64,000 nt of DNA from Desulfopila inferna (GTDB taxonomy: Bacteria > Desulfobacterota > Desulfobulbia > Desulfobulbales > Desulfocapsaceae): the NCBI RefSeq assembly GCF_016919005.1, contig NZ_JAFFQE010000001.1:682001-746000 (forward strand), in the 5' to 3' direction. Shown here one piece after another: positions 9,201 through 18,231 of the stretch; position 1 is the first letter of the stretch, and every line of letters begins with the position of its first letter. Under the pieces are notes generated by a model. The model was not told the DNA's origin. It did no database searches and was given only the letters and a program-made list of their open reading frames with translations. The position numbers and the translations under genes were made by a program.

Positions 9201-10385
9201 GGAGAGCATTACTATTCCGCACTTCGGAAGACGATCAACTCCCTTCTAGCCGATGAGCAGGAGCAAAGCGCGGTTCCTTTCTCCAGGCTGAACATCGCCC
9301 GGGTCAACATACAGGATGGTGCCATCGATTATCTGGATGAGAGGCTGTCTCCGCCATGGCAGACAAAGGTTGCCGTTATTAAAGGGTATGTCGACAACCT
9401 GCACCTTTCTGAATCACTGGATCCGATTGAGTATGGTGTGACGGGCACAATTGCCGGAGCTCCTTTTTCAGCGCAGGGCACGCTCCTCCCCTCCTCTGAG
9501 CCGGCGGTTGAAAAATGCCTGGTCGAAATTGAGGATTTTCCGCTGCAGACGCTCCACCAACAGCTTGAGACACCTTTCGAATTGGAGATGACAAACAGCA
9601 CCCTGAATATGTTCTACAAAAACGATACCTCGGAAAATTCGCAGGTAAGACTTGATATTTCCTTTCTTGCCGCCGAAAATCCGCAGTCCGCCACGGCCCT
9701 GGCCCTGGCCCTGTTAAGCGACGGCAGAGATAGTCTCTCTGAAACCGTGCCCTTGAGAGATACTTCAAAACCTCTTTTCAGGCAGGTGGTAAGTCATTTT
9801 CAGAGATTGTTTATCAAAGCCAGCGTCTCACCTTACCTGCTGCTTAAGGAACCATACGACATTTTGCAGGAAAACCCGAAAATTTCATTTATACCCGGCG
9901 AAACGCAGCTCAGTAAAGAAGGGCTCAGTAATCTTTCTCTCTACGGCATGCTGCTGGGCGACACGCCCCAGCTTCGGCTGGTGCTCTCGGCCACAGTTGA
10001 TCGGATTTCCGATACCAGTGCTATGCGCCGACGATTGGAGCAGGCTGAGAAGGAGAGAGTCAATCTGGAAAACGCCAGGCTCCTGCAGGAGTGGCAGGAT
10101 CGCCAGGACTCCGGATCCTCGGCGGCGCCCACGCAGGATGGAATAATTGTTGAAGATATCAGCGAAGAAGATCTGCAGGAATTTACTCCCGTTTCGGCAC
10201 AACCAATTGTGATTACCGACGAGATGCTCGAGCAGCTTGGCCGGGACCGAATCCAGGAAGTACGTGATTTTCTTTTAGAGTACCAGGATGTTTCTCCTGA
10301 AAATATCGATATCAGCGATGATGTCACCCTGGCCGATACGGCGGAAGTACCATCTGTAGACATTTCCTTGTCTCATATTAATTGA
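6249..10385 (+). CDS. Large AsmA-like DUF748 envelope protein
   Basis: A 1378-residue protein with a basic, proline-rich cytoplasmic N-terminus, one membrane helix (residues ~41-60), and a very long extracytoplasmic region of repeating beta-strand segments of the AsmA/DUF748 type. Near the C-terminus lie a segment with the DUF748 pattern (YDILQENPKISFIPGE), then a charged coiled coil (RRRLEQAEKERVNLENA, about residues 1260-1290) and an acidic tail. Large AsmA-superfamily proteins are now thought to form hydrophobic grooves that move phospholipid or glycolipid across the periplasm (established for TamB/YhdP/YdbH-type relatives). A role in outer-membrane lipid traffic is therefore reasonable but not shown. 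Single gene, no operon partner visible. Confidence 0.75.
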   Translation: MADLYGNIPISSDIKKPAEKQHKKEDPRDQPPSPRKPGKRLFLILPLVLLLLFAGYYVLSSVLVPYLIKDKFPEIFQQNTGLSLSVDTAGFNPLDCSIIAEGIHINSLEEDGSSEDFLTIRELHADLDFIQLLRRSIVSDALIINGAAFTVYRYPDNTYNISRFFTKSGGEALDMLDFAELPFLYSLNNISINNSSIVFNDTSTEKVHYIEDLKVNLPTLSNFSIDIGNYIQPRFSAVINGSPVELISETEQASRGGAKELTRLSGTLQAIDLQLYANYFPVPLPLVIEKGTADGKIQISFQAQEKEGGQLALNYQFQVREALFRSHDHMLSLAVPGFNLLGSLNPLNSEIDITHLLLRDPTLKVEKGFSAATVDSLFLKDYDKKTSSSFPLELPAITSALLIADNGTIVIKTSGENREFSPVQLSIRNFANAAALKDKASQGTFRVSAESGNDPAHYFWQGKFDNTTPVGSLEINNLPLAEVVKVVARKSGITGAAATSATGSADIRGRFSLRRSESTPVSFDFDKGTLLFSSIRLAEDGKAWLQSPTGRATPVSITGEAISLGNLFFNDSTVTLSRSKLPALMQDYIDSEKGSIQGIDLKGSLTILPEKDTEKPVKLKNVRLQAADFEAAAKKENFVFSGSAENDGEIRAKGKITTTPLSGAVEVAFTNLPAAVLPERAASSYSVAARTLLNGTGKFDIDTQSYEGSLEIYDGLFTEKANGRSYSFEKAAFAKVSADINLSDYRAEKLLFTNFAVEDSDLRFFSESASISTISRQGEDFHIEGLALPQAEIGLTPDFLATLPPFPKKESDRSDNILIENLQVSGKVDLLAEDGETDFIRNFDLNISSLSNNEAKRENISFTAHFADQSEISAQGVMAVSPTRSKIDLKFVDVTTDTLQHFTETPLNKNVEATVSGEVLYHYPEKSFSGDIRFARGRLLSKNGMDLMGWQDAILSGFSYTYSPRHLEVAKLTLESPRISYTDSGEHYYSALRKTINSLLADEQEQSAVPFSRLNIARVNIQDGAIDYLDERLSPPWQTKVAVIKGYVDNLHLSESLDPIEYGVTGTIAGAPFSAQGTLLPSSEPAVEKCLVEIEDFPLQTLHQQLETPFELEMTNSTLNMFYKNDTSENSQVRLDISFLAAENPQSATALALALLSDGRDSLSETVPLRDTSKPLFRQVVSHFQRLFIKASVSPYLLLKEPYDILQENPKISFIPGETQLSKEGLSNLSLYGMLLGDTPQLRLVLSATVDRISDTSAMRRRLEQAEKERVNLENARLLQEWQDRQDSGSSAAPTQDGIIVEDISEEDLQEFTPVSAQPIVITDEMLEQLGRDRIQEVRDFLLEYQDVSPENIDISDDVTLADTAEVPSVDISLSHIN

Positions 10386-10614
10386 TGGTCTCTAAAAGGG
10401 TCGACCTCGGTCTTTTTTTTAGCCGCACAAGAGCTTCGTTGAACTTTTCACGATATTATCGTATTGATTACTCACCAAACTCAACCGAAGTCCAGGTTTT
10501 ATGACGGTAGAACGGACTCCTGCAATAGGCTTCAAGCTTCGCAGCCTGAGTTTTGCTGAGTTCACTGGTAAACTGGTATGGACTGAACCTCAAAAAACCA
10601 ACGGAGACTTGATC

Positions 10615-11190
10615 ATGAAGAACATTATCGAAAAAACCAGGACCTTCCGTAAATTTGATGCAACAGCGGTTATCGATGCCTCAACAGTGGAAAAACTGAT
10701 CGAGCTGGGCCGACTCGGCGGTTCAGCCAGGAACTGTCAACCTTGGCAGTACCGTATTGTCACAGATGCAGGTGAGTGCGCCTCCGTCTTCCCACACCTT
10801 GGCTGGGCAGGCTATCTGACCGACTGGAAAGGACCGGAGGAGCGACAGCGACCCACCGCCTATATTCTCTGCTACCTCAACAGAGAATGGTTGAAGGGCT
10901 CATTGCAGGAAGCCCATTTCGATCTGGGCATTGCCTCTCAAAACATGCTGCTGGGAGCAACGGAGGCCGGCTTGGGCGGATGTCGCATCCTCGCCTTCTC
11001 CAAAAAGCTGGCAGCAGAATTCCCTCAACCGGAGCATCTGGAACTCCAGCTTGTTATCGCCCTGGGCGTACCTGCCGAAAAGGTGGTGATTGAAGAATGC
11101 AGTGATTACAATATCAAATATTGGAGAGACGGCAATCAAACCCACCATGTTCCCAAAAGACGGCTCCAGGACATTCTTCTGCAACCATAA
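10615..11190 (+). CDS. Nitroreductase-family flavoprotein
   Basis: A 191-residue member of the FMN-dependent nitroreductase superfamily. I choose ATG 10615 because GGAG lies eight bases upstream and the family's N-terminal Arg motif (EKTRTFRKF) follows directly. An earlier in-frame ATG at 10501 would add 38 residues with no family resemblance. The segment GRLGGSARNCQPWQY is the FMN-phosphate binding region, and LGIASQNMLLGATEAGLG is the conserved helix of the fold. Substrate cannot be predicted. Relatives reduce nitroaromatics, quinones or flavins. It is preceded by a 230-base gap and followed by an unrelated membrane protein. Confidence 0.85.
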   Translation: MKNIIEKTRTFRKFDATAVIDASTVEKLIELGRLGGSARNCQPWQYRIVTDAGECASVFPHLGWAGYLTDWKGPEERQRPTAYILCYLNREWLKGSLQEAHFDLGIASQNMLLGATEAGLGGCRILAFSKKLAAEFPQPEHLELQLVIALGVPAEKVVIEECSDYNIKYWRDGNQTHHVPKRRLQDILLQP

Positions 11191-11237
11191 CGCCTCCAAC
11201 TGCGGGGATTCGTTGCTTTAGATCCATTACTTAAATA

Positions 11238-11651
11238 ATGAAACAGCAGATTATAGATTATCTAATGCCTTACCTTGAATTTTTGACGATCCTGTCGATC
11301 TCCACCTTCAGTCTAAGCCTTTTTTTTATCCCTTTTTTTATAGCCAGGCTTCCCCGTGAATATTTTCTGAAATACCAGACCCACCCTCATTATGAGGGTA
11401 AACGGCTCCATATTGTCCTGCTGGTGCTGAGAAATATAGCCGGGATAGTACTGGTTGCTGCGGGTATTCTGATGCTCTTCCTGCCGGGCCAGGGTCTTTT
11501 AACCATTCTCATCGGTATATTGTGCATGAGTTTCAAAGGAAAGCGCAACATGATACTCTCTCTTATATCCAAATCGACAATCCAAAAAAGTCTCAACTGG
11601 ACCCGCAACAAGATGAAAAAGCCGCCTTTTCACTGGCATGAAAAGGTTTAA
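11238..11651 (+). CDS. Small membrane protein of the PGPGW type
   Basis: A 137-residue protein with two or three membrane helices (roughly residues 12-38, 58-80 and 84-100) and a short basic C-terminal tail. Between helices 2 and 3 lies LFLPGQGLLTILIGI, the position where the family of putative transmembrane PGPGW proteins carries its proline-glycine motif. Function unknown. It follows the nitroreductase by 47 bases on the same strand and could be co-transcribed. Confidence 0.65.
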   Translation: MKQQIIDYLMPYLEFLTILSISTFSLSLFFIPFFIARLPREYFLKYQTHPHYEGKRLHIVLLVLRNIAGIVLVAAGILMLFLPGQGLLTILIGILCMSFKGKRNMILSLISKSTIQKSLNWTRNKMKKPPFHWHEKV

Positions 11652-11740
11652 GCTGTTCCTTTACCACTTCGCTCTTTTAGGATGGATCAAAATAAGATTC
11701 ATGCCAGCGTGATTGCCGAATACCGCAAACTCTCGTTGTG

Positions 11741-11775
11741 CCGTCATTCCGGACTCGACCCTGAGCTCGTATTCC
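11741..11775. repeat. Dispersed palindromic repeat, family 1
   Basis: Left arm CCGTCATTCCGGACTCGACC followed by a decayed right half ending GTATTCC. Confidence 0.6.
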
Positions 11776-11792
11776 ATTACACCTTTTTTATG

Positions 11793-11827
11793 AGTAGGTT
11801 GGCGTGAGCATAGCGAACCCCAACAAT
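11793..11827. repeat. GTTGG/CCAAC palindromic repeat, family 3
   Basis: Reverse complement of the copy at 2115-2150. It reads AGTAGGTTGGCGTGAGCA then TAGCGAACCCCAACA. Confidence 0.6.
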
Positions 11828-12261
11828 CAAAAAAGCCACCAAGCAAGACGGTTTTCCCACCTCCTCTTCTCACAAAAATCCCCTGCTTCTGACTAAGCGA
11901 CACCTGTGAACAGGAAATATTTTTATAGTGAAGAATCTTTTTTTCGTATTTCTGGAAAAAGCCCTCTTCATTTTTTTGCTATTTAGGCAGTTTACTCCTA
12001 TACTGAAAATCATCCGGAAAAAATGATTATTTATCTGATACCCCGCTGTGTCTCAGAGTACATCAACAGTCTGTTTTTTATTTATTCATCAACAATACCG
12101 GAACCATAAGGGGAATATTATTCCTACAAAATTTTTTTGGAAAATTACAATGCGGCACTATTAGTTCGCCAGGCTCTCTTTATGGCTACGAAATTGTTCA
12201 TCCAAGTCGCATGTTAAAATCCGGAAATCTGAATTATTTGCCCGGGAGAACTCCTTTTATA

Positions 12262-13746
12262 ATGAACATTCCTGTAACCCAGACCGAAGTAGAAAGACTG
12301 ATTTACAACCAGCGCGGCATGCTCGACGCCATTACCGATCCGGTGATGATTATCAATGGCACAAAGTCTATCGAATTTTCAAATAAAAGCGCAGCAGACT
12401 TTTTTGATGCCTTCGATATCGATCCCAACGGCGATTCAGAAGCCGCCGCCGATTTTTCCCGCAAACTTCTCTCTTCCCTTTCAAAATCGGCTACCGGTAC
12501 ATCTCGACATATTCATCGCACCCTGTTCAGGGACTGCCACCTGGAATATGTATTTGCTCCTTTCCACGGCTACAATGGAGAAACTCTCCAATGGCTGATA
12601 TTACGAGATATCACCGAGCAGACAAAGCATGAGGAAGAGCTCTCACTCTTTCACAATAATATAGAGGCAATCCTCTCCCAAAAAATCAGAAAGCTCAAAG
12701 AAAGCGAAAAGATACGTGTGAAACTTTCTGAGCAGCTCATCAACTTGAAATCACAGCTGGCCAACCTCTCGGGCGACAATGCCATGATCGGATCCAGCAG
12801 ACCGATGCGAGACCTGCGAGATATGGTGACACAGGTGGCCAAATCGGATGCCACCATTCTTATTACCGGCGAATCAGGCACAGGAAAAGAGCTGGTCGCC
12901 AACCTCATTCGGGAAACCAGCAACCGCAACAAAAAACCGTTTCTCAAAATCAACTGCAATGCCATTAATGATTCACTGCTGGAAAGTGACCTCTTCGGCT
13001 ATGAAAAAGGTGCATTCACCGGAGCTCATGCCAAGACCAAGGGAAAGTTTGAAGTTGTCGATGACGGCACAATCTTTCTTGATGAAATCGGTGACATCTC
13101 ACCGCGAATGCAGGCAGCCCTCCTCAGGGTTCTTCAGAACGGAGAAATTATCCGTGTAGGCGGAAATCGACCAATCAATATCGATGTGCGAATTATCGCG
13201 GCAACCAACAGGGATCTGGCCCTGGCCGTCCAGGACGGCAGCTTTCGTCTCGACCTCTTCTACCGTCTCAACATAATAAATATTTCGATCCCTCCATTGC
13301 GGGAGAGAAAGGAGGACATCGAGGATCTGGTCTCTCATTTTATCCGCAGATATCGTCTTGCCTTTAAAAAAGATGTGAATTTCGTACCACGGCCTATCAT
13401 CGACAAACTCTGCCGTCATGATTGGCCGGGCAATATTCGCGAATTGGAAAATGTTATTCAACGTGCTGTTTTAATGTCAAAAAGCAATATCATAACCGAA
13501 CAGGAAATATTCTTTGATGTTCCCCCCGGCGGACATCCACAGGAAGACCACCTCTCCATCGGCCAAAAATATTCCAATATGCCGCTAAAAAATATGCTTA
13601 CAGAAGTAGAAAAAGAAATCATCACCGATACTCTGAAAAAATATCACGGCAATGTCGCCAAGGCGGCAAAGGATTTAAGAATCGGTAAGACTGCTTTTTA
13701 CGATAAACTCAAGCGCTTTGGGATAACCTCAAAAAAGTATCGTTAA
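12262..13746 (+). CDS. Sigma-54 dependent transcriptional activator with PAS sensor domain
   Basis: A 494-residue enhancer-binding protein. Residues ~15-120 form a PAS-like sensor, ~122-172 a coiled coil, and ~178-405 the sigma-54 AAA+ domain with Walker A GESGTGKE, the sigma-54-contacting loop GAFTGA and Walker B GTIFLDEIGD. The C-terminus is a Fis-type helix-turn-helix (VAKAAKDLRIGKTAFYDKL). It has no receiver domain, so it responds to a ligand or redox signal through the PAS domain rather than to a kinase. The start at 12262 is chosen because PAS similarity begins there, with GGGAG 13 bases upstream. An in-frame ATG at 12211 would add 17 residues and has no ribosome site. Targets unknown. 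Confidence 0.9.
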   Translation: MNIPVTQTEVERLIYNQRGMLDAITDPVMIINGTKSIEFSNKSAADFFDAFDIDPNGDSEAAADFSRKLLSSLSKSATGTSRHIHRTLFRDCHLEYVFAPFHGYNGETLQWLILRDITEQTKHEEELSLFHNNIEAILSQKIRKLKESEKIRVKLSEQLINLKSQLANLSGDNAMIGSSRPMRDLRDMVTQVAKSDATILITGESGTGKELVANLIRETSNRNKKPFLKINCNAINDSLLESDLFGYEKGAFTGAHAKTKGKFEVVDDGTIFLDEIGDISPRMQAALLRVLQNGEIIRVGGNRPINIDVRIIAATNRDLALAVQDGSFRLDLFYRLNIINISIPPLRERKEDIEDLVSHFIRRYRLAFKKDVNFVPRPIIDKLCRHDWPGNIRELENVIQRAVLMSKSNIITEQEIFFDVPPGGHPQEDHLSIGQKYSNMPLKNMLTEVEKEIITDTLKKYHGNVAKAAKDLRIGKTAFYDKLKRFGITSKKYR

Positions 13747-13865
13747 CTCTTTCAGGAATATATTTTGCAAGGCCATTCGTAAGCCGTTCACACTATCCAC
13801 TCCGTTCAATGAAGAACCGGATAAGCGATTATGATGCATTGTAAAGTTCTTGAACCCTCAGATCT

Positions 13866-13899
13866 TCATTCCGGTCCGGGATCAGTGTCCGGGATGACG
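13866..13899. repeat. Dispersed palindromic repeat, family 1
   Basis: TCATTCCGGTCCGGGA and TGTCCGGGATGACGA arms around a short centre, between the activator and the PilZ gene. Confidence 0.7.
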
Positions 13900-13988
13900 A
13901 ATCAGGAATCCATTCCCCGCATATGTCCCCAGGGAGCTAAACCTCAACTCCAGGCGGACAGTTAACGACGTCAAAAACCTCCGTTATC

Positions 13989-14525
13989 ATGACGAAACAA
14001 AACCATTCTCTACATCGATGTCCATTTTGGTCTGAATTATCGAGAAAATGCTCCATCAGCCGAAAGGGGCTGTTTGTTCCTCTTTATGATCAGATTTCAA
14101 ACTACTGTACATCGGAAAACCACAGGAATTGCAGCCAGTATAAGGAAGAGCTGCTCTCGCTGCAGGTGGAGACCGAAGCTGTGCCCATCAACCGGCGCAA
14201 CCATCCCCGTACTACCTCCGAACATCCTCTTAACCTGAATTTTATCAATGAAGCAGGATGTTTGATTCAACAGACGGCGGGGATAGCCAGGACTATAAAT
14301 CTTAGCGTCGGCGGTATGCAGATTAGAACCCGAGGACCACTTTTTCATGACTGCATCGTCCGTTTTTCCTATGAAAAATCGGGAATTTCACCGCCACGGC
14401 ATGGTCTTGCAAAAGTTAAATGGTGCAATTATCACCTCAAAATCATGAGATATACGGCAGGGCTCAGTTTTTACAGGCTTACAGCATTGCCCGCCGACCT
14501 CTCAAACCGGTTGGATCTTACCTGA
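13989..14525 (+). CDS. PilZ-domain protein with four-cysteine N-terminus
   Basis: A 178-residue cytoplasmic protein. Four cysteines in the first 50 residues (Cys12, Cys20, Cys40, Cys48) suggest a small metal-binding or disulfide module. Residues ~68-170 look like a PilZ c-di-GMP receptor domain: the arginine-rich RRNHPR entry and the later NLSVGGMQIR match the RxxxR and D/NxSxxG ligand motifs. It probably senses c-di-GMP, but the effector partner is not apparent. It ends 15 bases from the convergent AmpG-like gene. Confidence 0.7.
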   Translation: MTKQNHSLHRCPFWSELSRKCSISRKGLFVPLYDQISNYCTSENHRNCSQYKEELLSLQVETEAVPINRRNHPRTTSEHPLNLNFINEAGCLIQQTAGIARTINLSVGGMQIRTRGPLFHDCIVRFSYEKSGISPPRHGLAKVKWCNYHLKIMRYTAGLSFYRLTALPADLSNRLDLT

Positions 14526-14540
14526 ATGATATGTAGCACT

Positions 14541-16124
14541 CTATCCTGCATCACTTCCTTCCTTCAAAGCAATTACTGATTTTTTCCTGATAAACCAGAT
14601 CAGAACCAGCACCGGTATTCCCATCAACGTAGTCAGCAGAAAAAAGTTATTGTAGCCGAAGGTGTCGACCAGGCTGCCGGAATATCCTCCAAACAGTTTG
14701 GGAAACAGCGTCATAAGCGAGGAAAAAAGTGCATACTGAACCGCGGTAAACGAGATATTGGTCAGGCTGGAGAGAAAAGCCACAAAAGCTGTGGCCGCCA
14801 GGCCGGCGCTGAGATTGTCAATGGCAATGACCACGGTGAGCATGGTCACATCGGGACCTGCAGAAGCAAGGACCATGAAGAGCAGATTTGTGATTGCCGA
14901 CAGCAGCGCACCAAGAAACAGTATGGAATAGATACCGTATCGCAAGGTGAGCATACCCCCGAGGAACCCGCCAAGGATGGTCATCCCCACTCCATACAGT
15001 TTGGTTATTCCGGCGATCACGTTTTTGCTGAACCCCATATCGACATAAAATACATTGGAAACGACTCCCAGAACAATATCGGAAACGCGATAGAAACCGA
15101 TAAGAGAGAGGATAAGAATGGCTGTTTTCACTCCGTATCGACCAAAAAACTCCTGTATCGGATCGATGTAGGTTTCCACAACCATTTCCCTCTCCAGGGC
15201 CCCTGCTTTTACCAGAAGCGCCACAGAACCTGCGGCTGCCAGTATCGCTAGGGCCAATCTGCAGGCTTCGACCAAAAATCCCGTGAAGGTGGTGTCATTC
15301 CAGAGAAGTGAGGAGAGGAATGACTGGACGTGCTCCGCCGTTGTCCCGGTGAGAAAAAAGGTAAGGGAAAAAACCAGGCATGCCGCCAGAAAAACAAGAA
15401 AGAGTCTGAAGTATTGCCGGGACGAATATTTATAGACGGAAGGATCCAGGTTACTTTCCGGTTCGGAGATTATCAGGGTGGTAACGATTCCGACCAACAT
15501 GGTCGCCGCGGCAAAATAATAGGTGTTCTTCCAGGCTGAATATAAATAAATCTCCGTGGTCGTCCCCAGATAGGAGGCCAGAAAAAGTGAACCCGCTCCG
15601 GCAACAACCATACCGATACGATAACCTGCTATATATGTGGATGAGAGCAGCGCCTGATACGTTGCATCAATGCATTCTATGCGGTAGGCGTCTATGACGA
15701 TATCCTGAGTGGCCGAGGAAAAACCGAGCAGGACCGCCGCCATTGCCATAATGGTAAGGGCTTCTTCGCCTGCTGCCGGATCGATACTGGCCATACAGAC
15801 AATCGCCGTTACAATGGCGAATTGCGAGACAAGCATCCATGACCTCCTTCTGCCAAGCAGTCGGGTCAGCAGCGGAAAAGGCATTTTGTCGATAAGGGGC
15901 GCCCAGACGAATTTAAAGGAATAGCCAAGAGCCGCCCAGCTGAAGAAAGTTACGGCAGAACGGGCTACTCCGGCTTCGCGTAGCCATACGGAAAGCGTAC
16001 TGAAAATAAGTAAAATCGGAATTCCTGCCGAAAAACCGAGAAACAACATGGTTAGAACCCGGGGATGGATCCATGTTTTCAATGTTTGCCGCCAGGATCG
16101 TTCTCCGGCATGGGGGCCGCTCAT
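14541..16124 (-). CDS. ampG: AmpG-like muropeptide permease (MFS)
   Basis: A 527-residue polytopic membrane protein of the major facilitator superfamily with 12 or more membrane helices. The N-terminal half matches AmpG: LFLGFSAGIPILLIFSTLS, then the loop AALGYSFKFVWAPLIDKMP and the signature SATQDIVIDAYR. AmpG brings GlcNAc-1,6-anhydroMurNAc-peptides from periplasm to cytoplasm for recycling. The protein is longer than E. coli AmpG by some 35 residues because of an extended mid-section with an additional hydrophobic segment. The presence of mltB, mpl, amgK, murU and namZ homologues in the same window supports a recycling role. Other AmpG/SLC33-type substrates remain possible. Confidence 0.82.
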   Translation of the reverse strand: MSGPHAGERSWRQTLKTWIHPRVLTMLFLGFSAGIPILLIFSTLSVWLREAGVARSAVTFFSWAALGYSFKFVWAPLIDKMPFPLLTRLLGRRRSWMLVSQFAIVTAIVCMASIDPAAGEEALTIMAMAAVLLGFSSATQDIVIDAYRIECIDATYQALLSSTYIAGYRIGMVVAGAGSLFLASYLGTTTEIYLYSAWKNTYYFAAATMLVGIVTTLIISEPESNLDPSVYKYSSRQYFRLFLVFLAACLVFSLTFFLTGTTAEHVQSFLSSLLWNDTTFTGFLVEACRLALAILAAAGSVALLVKAGALEREMVVETYIDPIQEFFGRYGVKTAILILSLIGFYRVSDIVLGVVSNVFYVDMGFSKNVIAGITKLYGVGMTILGGFLGGMLTLRYGIYSILFLGALLSAITNLLFMVLASAGPDVTMLTVVIAIDNLSAGLAATAFVAFLSSLTNISFTAVQYALFSSLMTLFPKLFGGYSGSLVDTFGYNNFFLLTTLMGIPVLVLIWFIRKKSVIALKEGSDAG

Positions 16125-16285
16125 TCTTGTCTTTTCTCCGATTATAATTATGTTGTCAACTTCAATGGGAAAATGTTACGTTTTCAGTTCGTTGATTCAA
16201 GAATTGACGAAATTTGCATGTGCATTCCACTCTAGTATACATACAACCACGAAAAAATTTCCCATAAGGGGATAGTATCTACACC

Positions 16286-17755
16286 ATGTCTATTACAATT
16301 TACAATACCCTGACCCGGAAAAAAGAAGTATTTTCCCCGCTGGAGCCTGGCCATGTAAAAATCTATGTCTGTGGAATAACGTCCTATGACTATTGCCACA
16401 TAGGCCATGCCCGCTCAGCCCTTGTTTTCGACATGATCGTGGCATACTTTAAATACAAAGGATATGCGGTAACGTATATTCGTAATTTTACAGATATAGA
16501 TGATAAAATCATCAACCGGGCTGCGGAGCAGAACACCACCCCGGAGGAATTGGCCAACCGCTTTATTGATGAGTTCTACATCGATATGGACAACCTGGGG
16601 ATCGCCCGGCCCACCCTTGAACCGAAGGCTACTGAAAACATAGAGGAGATGGTGGGATTCATCTCCGAGCTGATCGAAAAGAACATGGCCTACCAGTCCG
16701 GCAATGATGTCTATTACTCGGTATCCAGCTTTGATGAATACGGCAAGCTTTCCGGAAGAAGGCTCGAAGACATGCAGGCAGGGGCACGCATCTCCGTCAA
16801 CGAACAAAAAACCAACCCCATGGATTTTGTTCTCTGGAAAGGCTCAAAACCAGGAGAACCGCAATGGGACAGTCCCTGGGGCCCGGGTAGACCGGGGTGG
16901 CATATCGAATGTTCAGCCATGAGCAAGAAGTATCTCGGAGAAACTTTTGATATACACGGCGGCGGTCAGGATCTCATCTTTCCACATCATGAAAATGAAC
17001 TGGCCCAAAGCGAAGGGGCCAACGAAAAACCCTTTGTCACCACCTGGATCCACCATGGCTTCGTCACCATCAAGGACGAGAAGATGTCGAAATCGCTGGG
17101 CAACTTTCTCACCATTCGCGACATTACCGCCAAATACCATCGGGAAGAACTTCGTTTCTTCGTTTTTTCCACCCACTATAGAAACCCGCTCGATTTCTCT
17201 GAAAATGCCATGCAGGATGCTATCACCGGTCTCGACAGGCTTTATGAATGCATCGCCGCCATCGAGGATCTTGAGGACGGTCCAACCGATGCTGCTGAGG
17301 TGATATCCGCAAAAGACAAGGCCAAGCTTGCCGGTCTGGAAAAGAGATTCTGCCAGGCCATGGATAACGACTTTAATACCGCTCAGGCACAGGGAGTGCT
17401 GTTCGATACGGTCAAGGTGCTCAACAAGATTCGAAGAATGCTTCCTTCTCGCCCCTCCGCTCAGGATATCTCACTATTGCGCGAAACTGTTGCAACTTTC
17501 AAAAAACTGGCGGGCATTATGGGCCTGCTCCGCGAAGATGCCGCATCTTACCTGGCAACAAAAAGAGCAAAAATGCTTGCCGATCTGGACATTGATGAAA
17601 ATACTATAAACAAATTGATTGAAGAAAGATTTGCTGCCAGAACCGCCAAAGACTGGAAGAGAAGCGATGAGATCCGCGATCTACTGCTCCGCAAGAATAT
17701 TGAACTCAAGGACAGCGCGGACGGCACGGCCTGGACGATAAAACGTTCTTCCTGA
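16286..17755 (+). CDS. cysS: Cysteinyl-tRNA synthetase
   Basis: Charges tRNA-Cys. The 489-residue length is normal. Class I motifs are intact: HIGH in CHIGHARS near residue 37 and KMSKSLGN near residue 267. Zinc ligands are Cys28 (YVCGITSYD), Cys about 209 (WHIECSAMS) and His in HHENELAQSE. The C-terminal DALR and anticodon-binding helical region follow. Transcribed alone, divergent from the permease. Confidence 0.98.
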   Translation: MSITIYNTLTRKKEVFSPLEPGHVKIYVCGITSYDYCHIGHARSALVFDMIVAYFKYKGYAVTYIRNFTDIDDKIINRAAEQNTTPEELANRFIDEFYIDMDNLGIARPTLEPKATENIEEMVGFISELIEKNMAYQSGNDVYYSVSSFDEYGKLSGRRLEDMQAGARISVNEQKTNPMDFVLWKGSKPGEPQWDSPWGPGRPGWHIECSAMSKKYLGETFDIHGGGQDLIFPHHENELAQSEGANEKPFVTTWIHHGFVTIKDEKMSKSLGNFLTIRDITAKYHREELRFFVFSTHYRNPLDFSENAMQDAITGLDRLYECIAAIEDLEDGPTDAAEVISAKDKAKLAGLEKRFCQAMDNDFNTAQAQGVLFDTVKVLNKIRRMLPSRPSAQDISLLRETVATFKKLAGIMGLLREDAASYLATKRAKMLADLDIDENTINKLIEERFAARTAKDWKRSDEIRDLLLRKNIELKDSADGTAWTIKRSS

Positions 17756-18231
17756 CCGGCTGAAATTTCACTTGGGAGGTTGTCCGGGGAATATTTATTC
17801 TCAGATCAGGCAAGCGACCTTGCGAGACTCCGAGGCATATCAGAAACACAGCCATACAATTGATATCGGAATCAACCACTACAGTCATTCCGGACCTGAC
17901 TGGGTATATCAGAAGTGAACCACTACCGTCATTGCGCTCTCCCGGATCAGCGTCGGGGATGACGGATCCGAAAACTACCAGGCACCCGGACTTGATTGGA
18001 AAACCAGAAGTATACTACTACCGTCATTCCGGACCCCGATCCGGAGTCTACTATCGTCCGATCTCTAGTCGGCGACCAGGTGATGAAGCTGGAATTCACT
18101 AGCATAGCGGCAGGATAAAAATATGACGGAGTAACTATTCAGCAATACCCAACCGGAGTTCGTGCAGCGATAAAAATTTCCGTTAAAATTTTCTCACTCC
18201 GGCTGACCAAGTTATCCATAGGAGGGCATAT
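17756..18231. other. Intergenic repeat array between cysS and the MEMO gene
   Basis: Almost the whole middle of this gap is repeat (17884-18047). The last 120 bases lead to the ribosome site AGGAGG just before 18232. No gene seen. Confidence 0.65.
17884..18047. repeat. Tandem array of family 1 palindromic repeats
   Basis: Three copies of the GTCATTCCGG/GGATGACGG element lie within 165 bases (starts near 17884, 17926 and 18021). A linking segment of about 45 bases, GACCTGACTGG...ACTACCGTCATT, is also duplicated with a ~98-base period (17892 and 17990). Head-to-tail arrangement suggests local duplication of a repeat plus its flank. Confidence 0.7.

Larger units (their letters stand above)
11652..12261. 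other. Intergenic stretch before the PAS-type sigma-54 activator
   Basis: Holds one inverted copy of repeat family 1 (11741-11775) and one of family 3 (11793-11827), then about 350 AT-rich bases with no gene. An 80-residue minus-strand frame covers the repeats and has no protein character. Confidence 0.55.

Noticed and set aside
10386-10430. Terminator after the AsmA-like gene
   Set aside because: A T-run at 10412-10420 follows GGTCGACC, but the stem is too short to call an intrinsic terminator.
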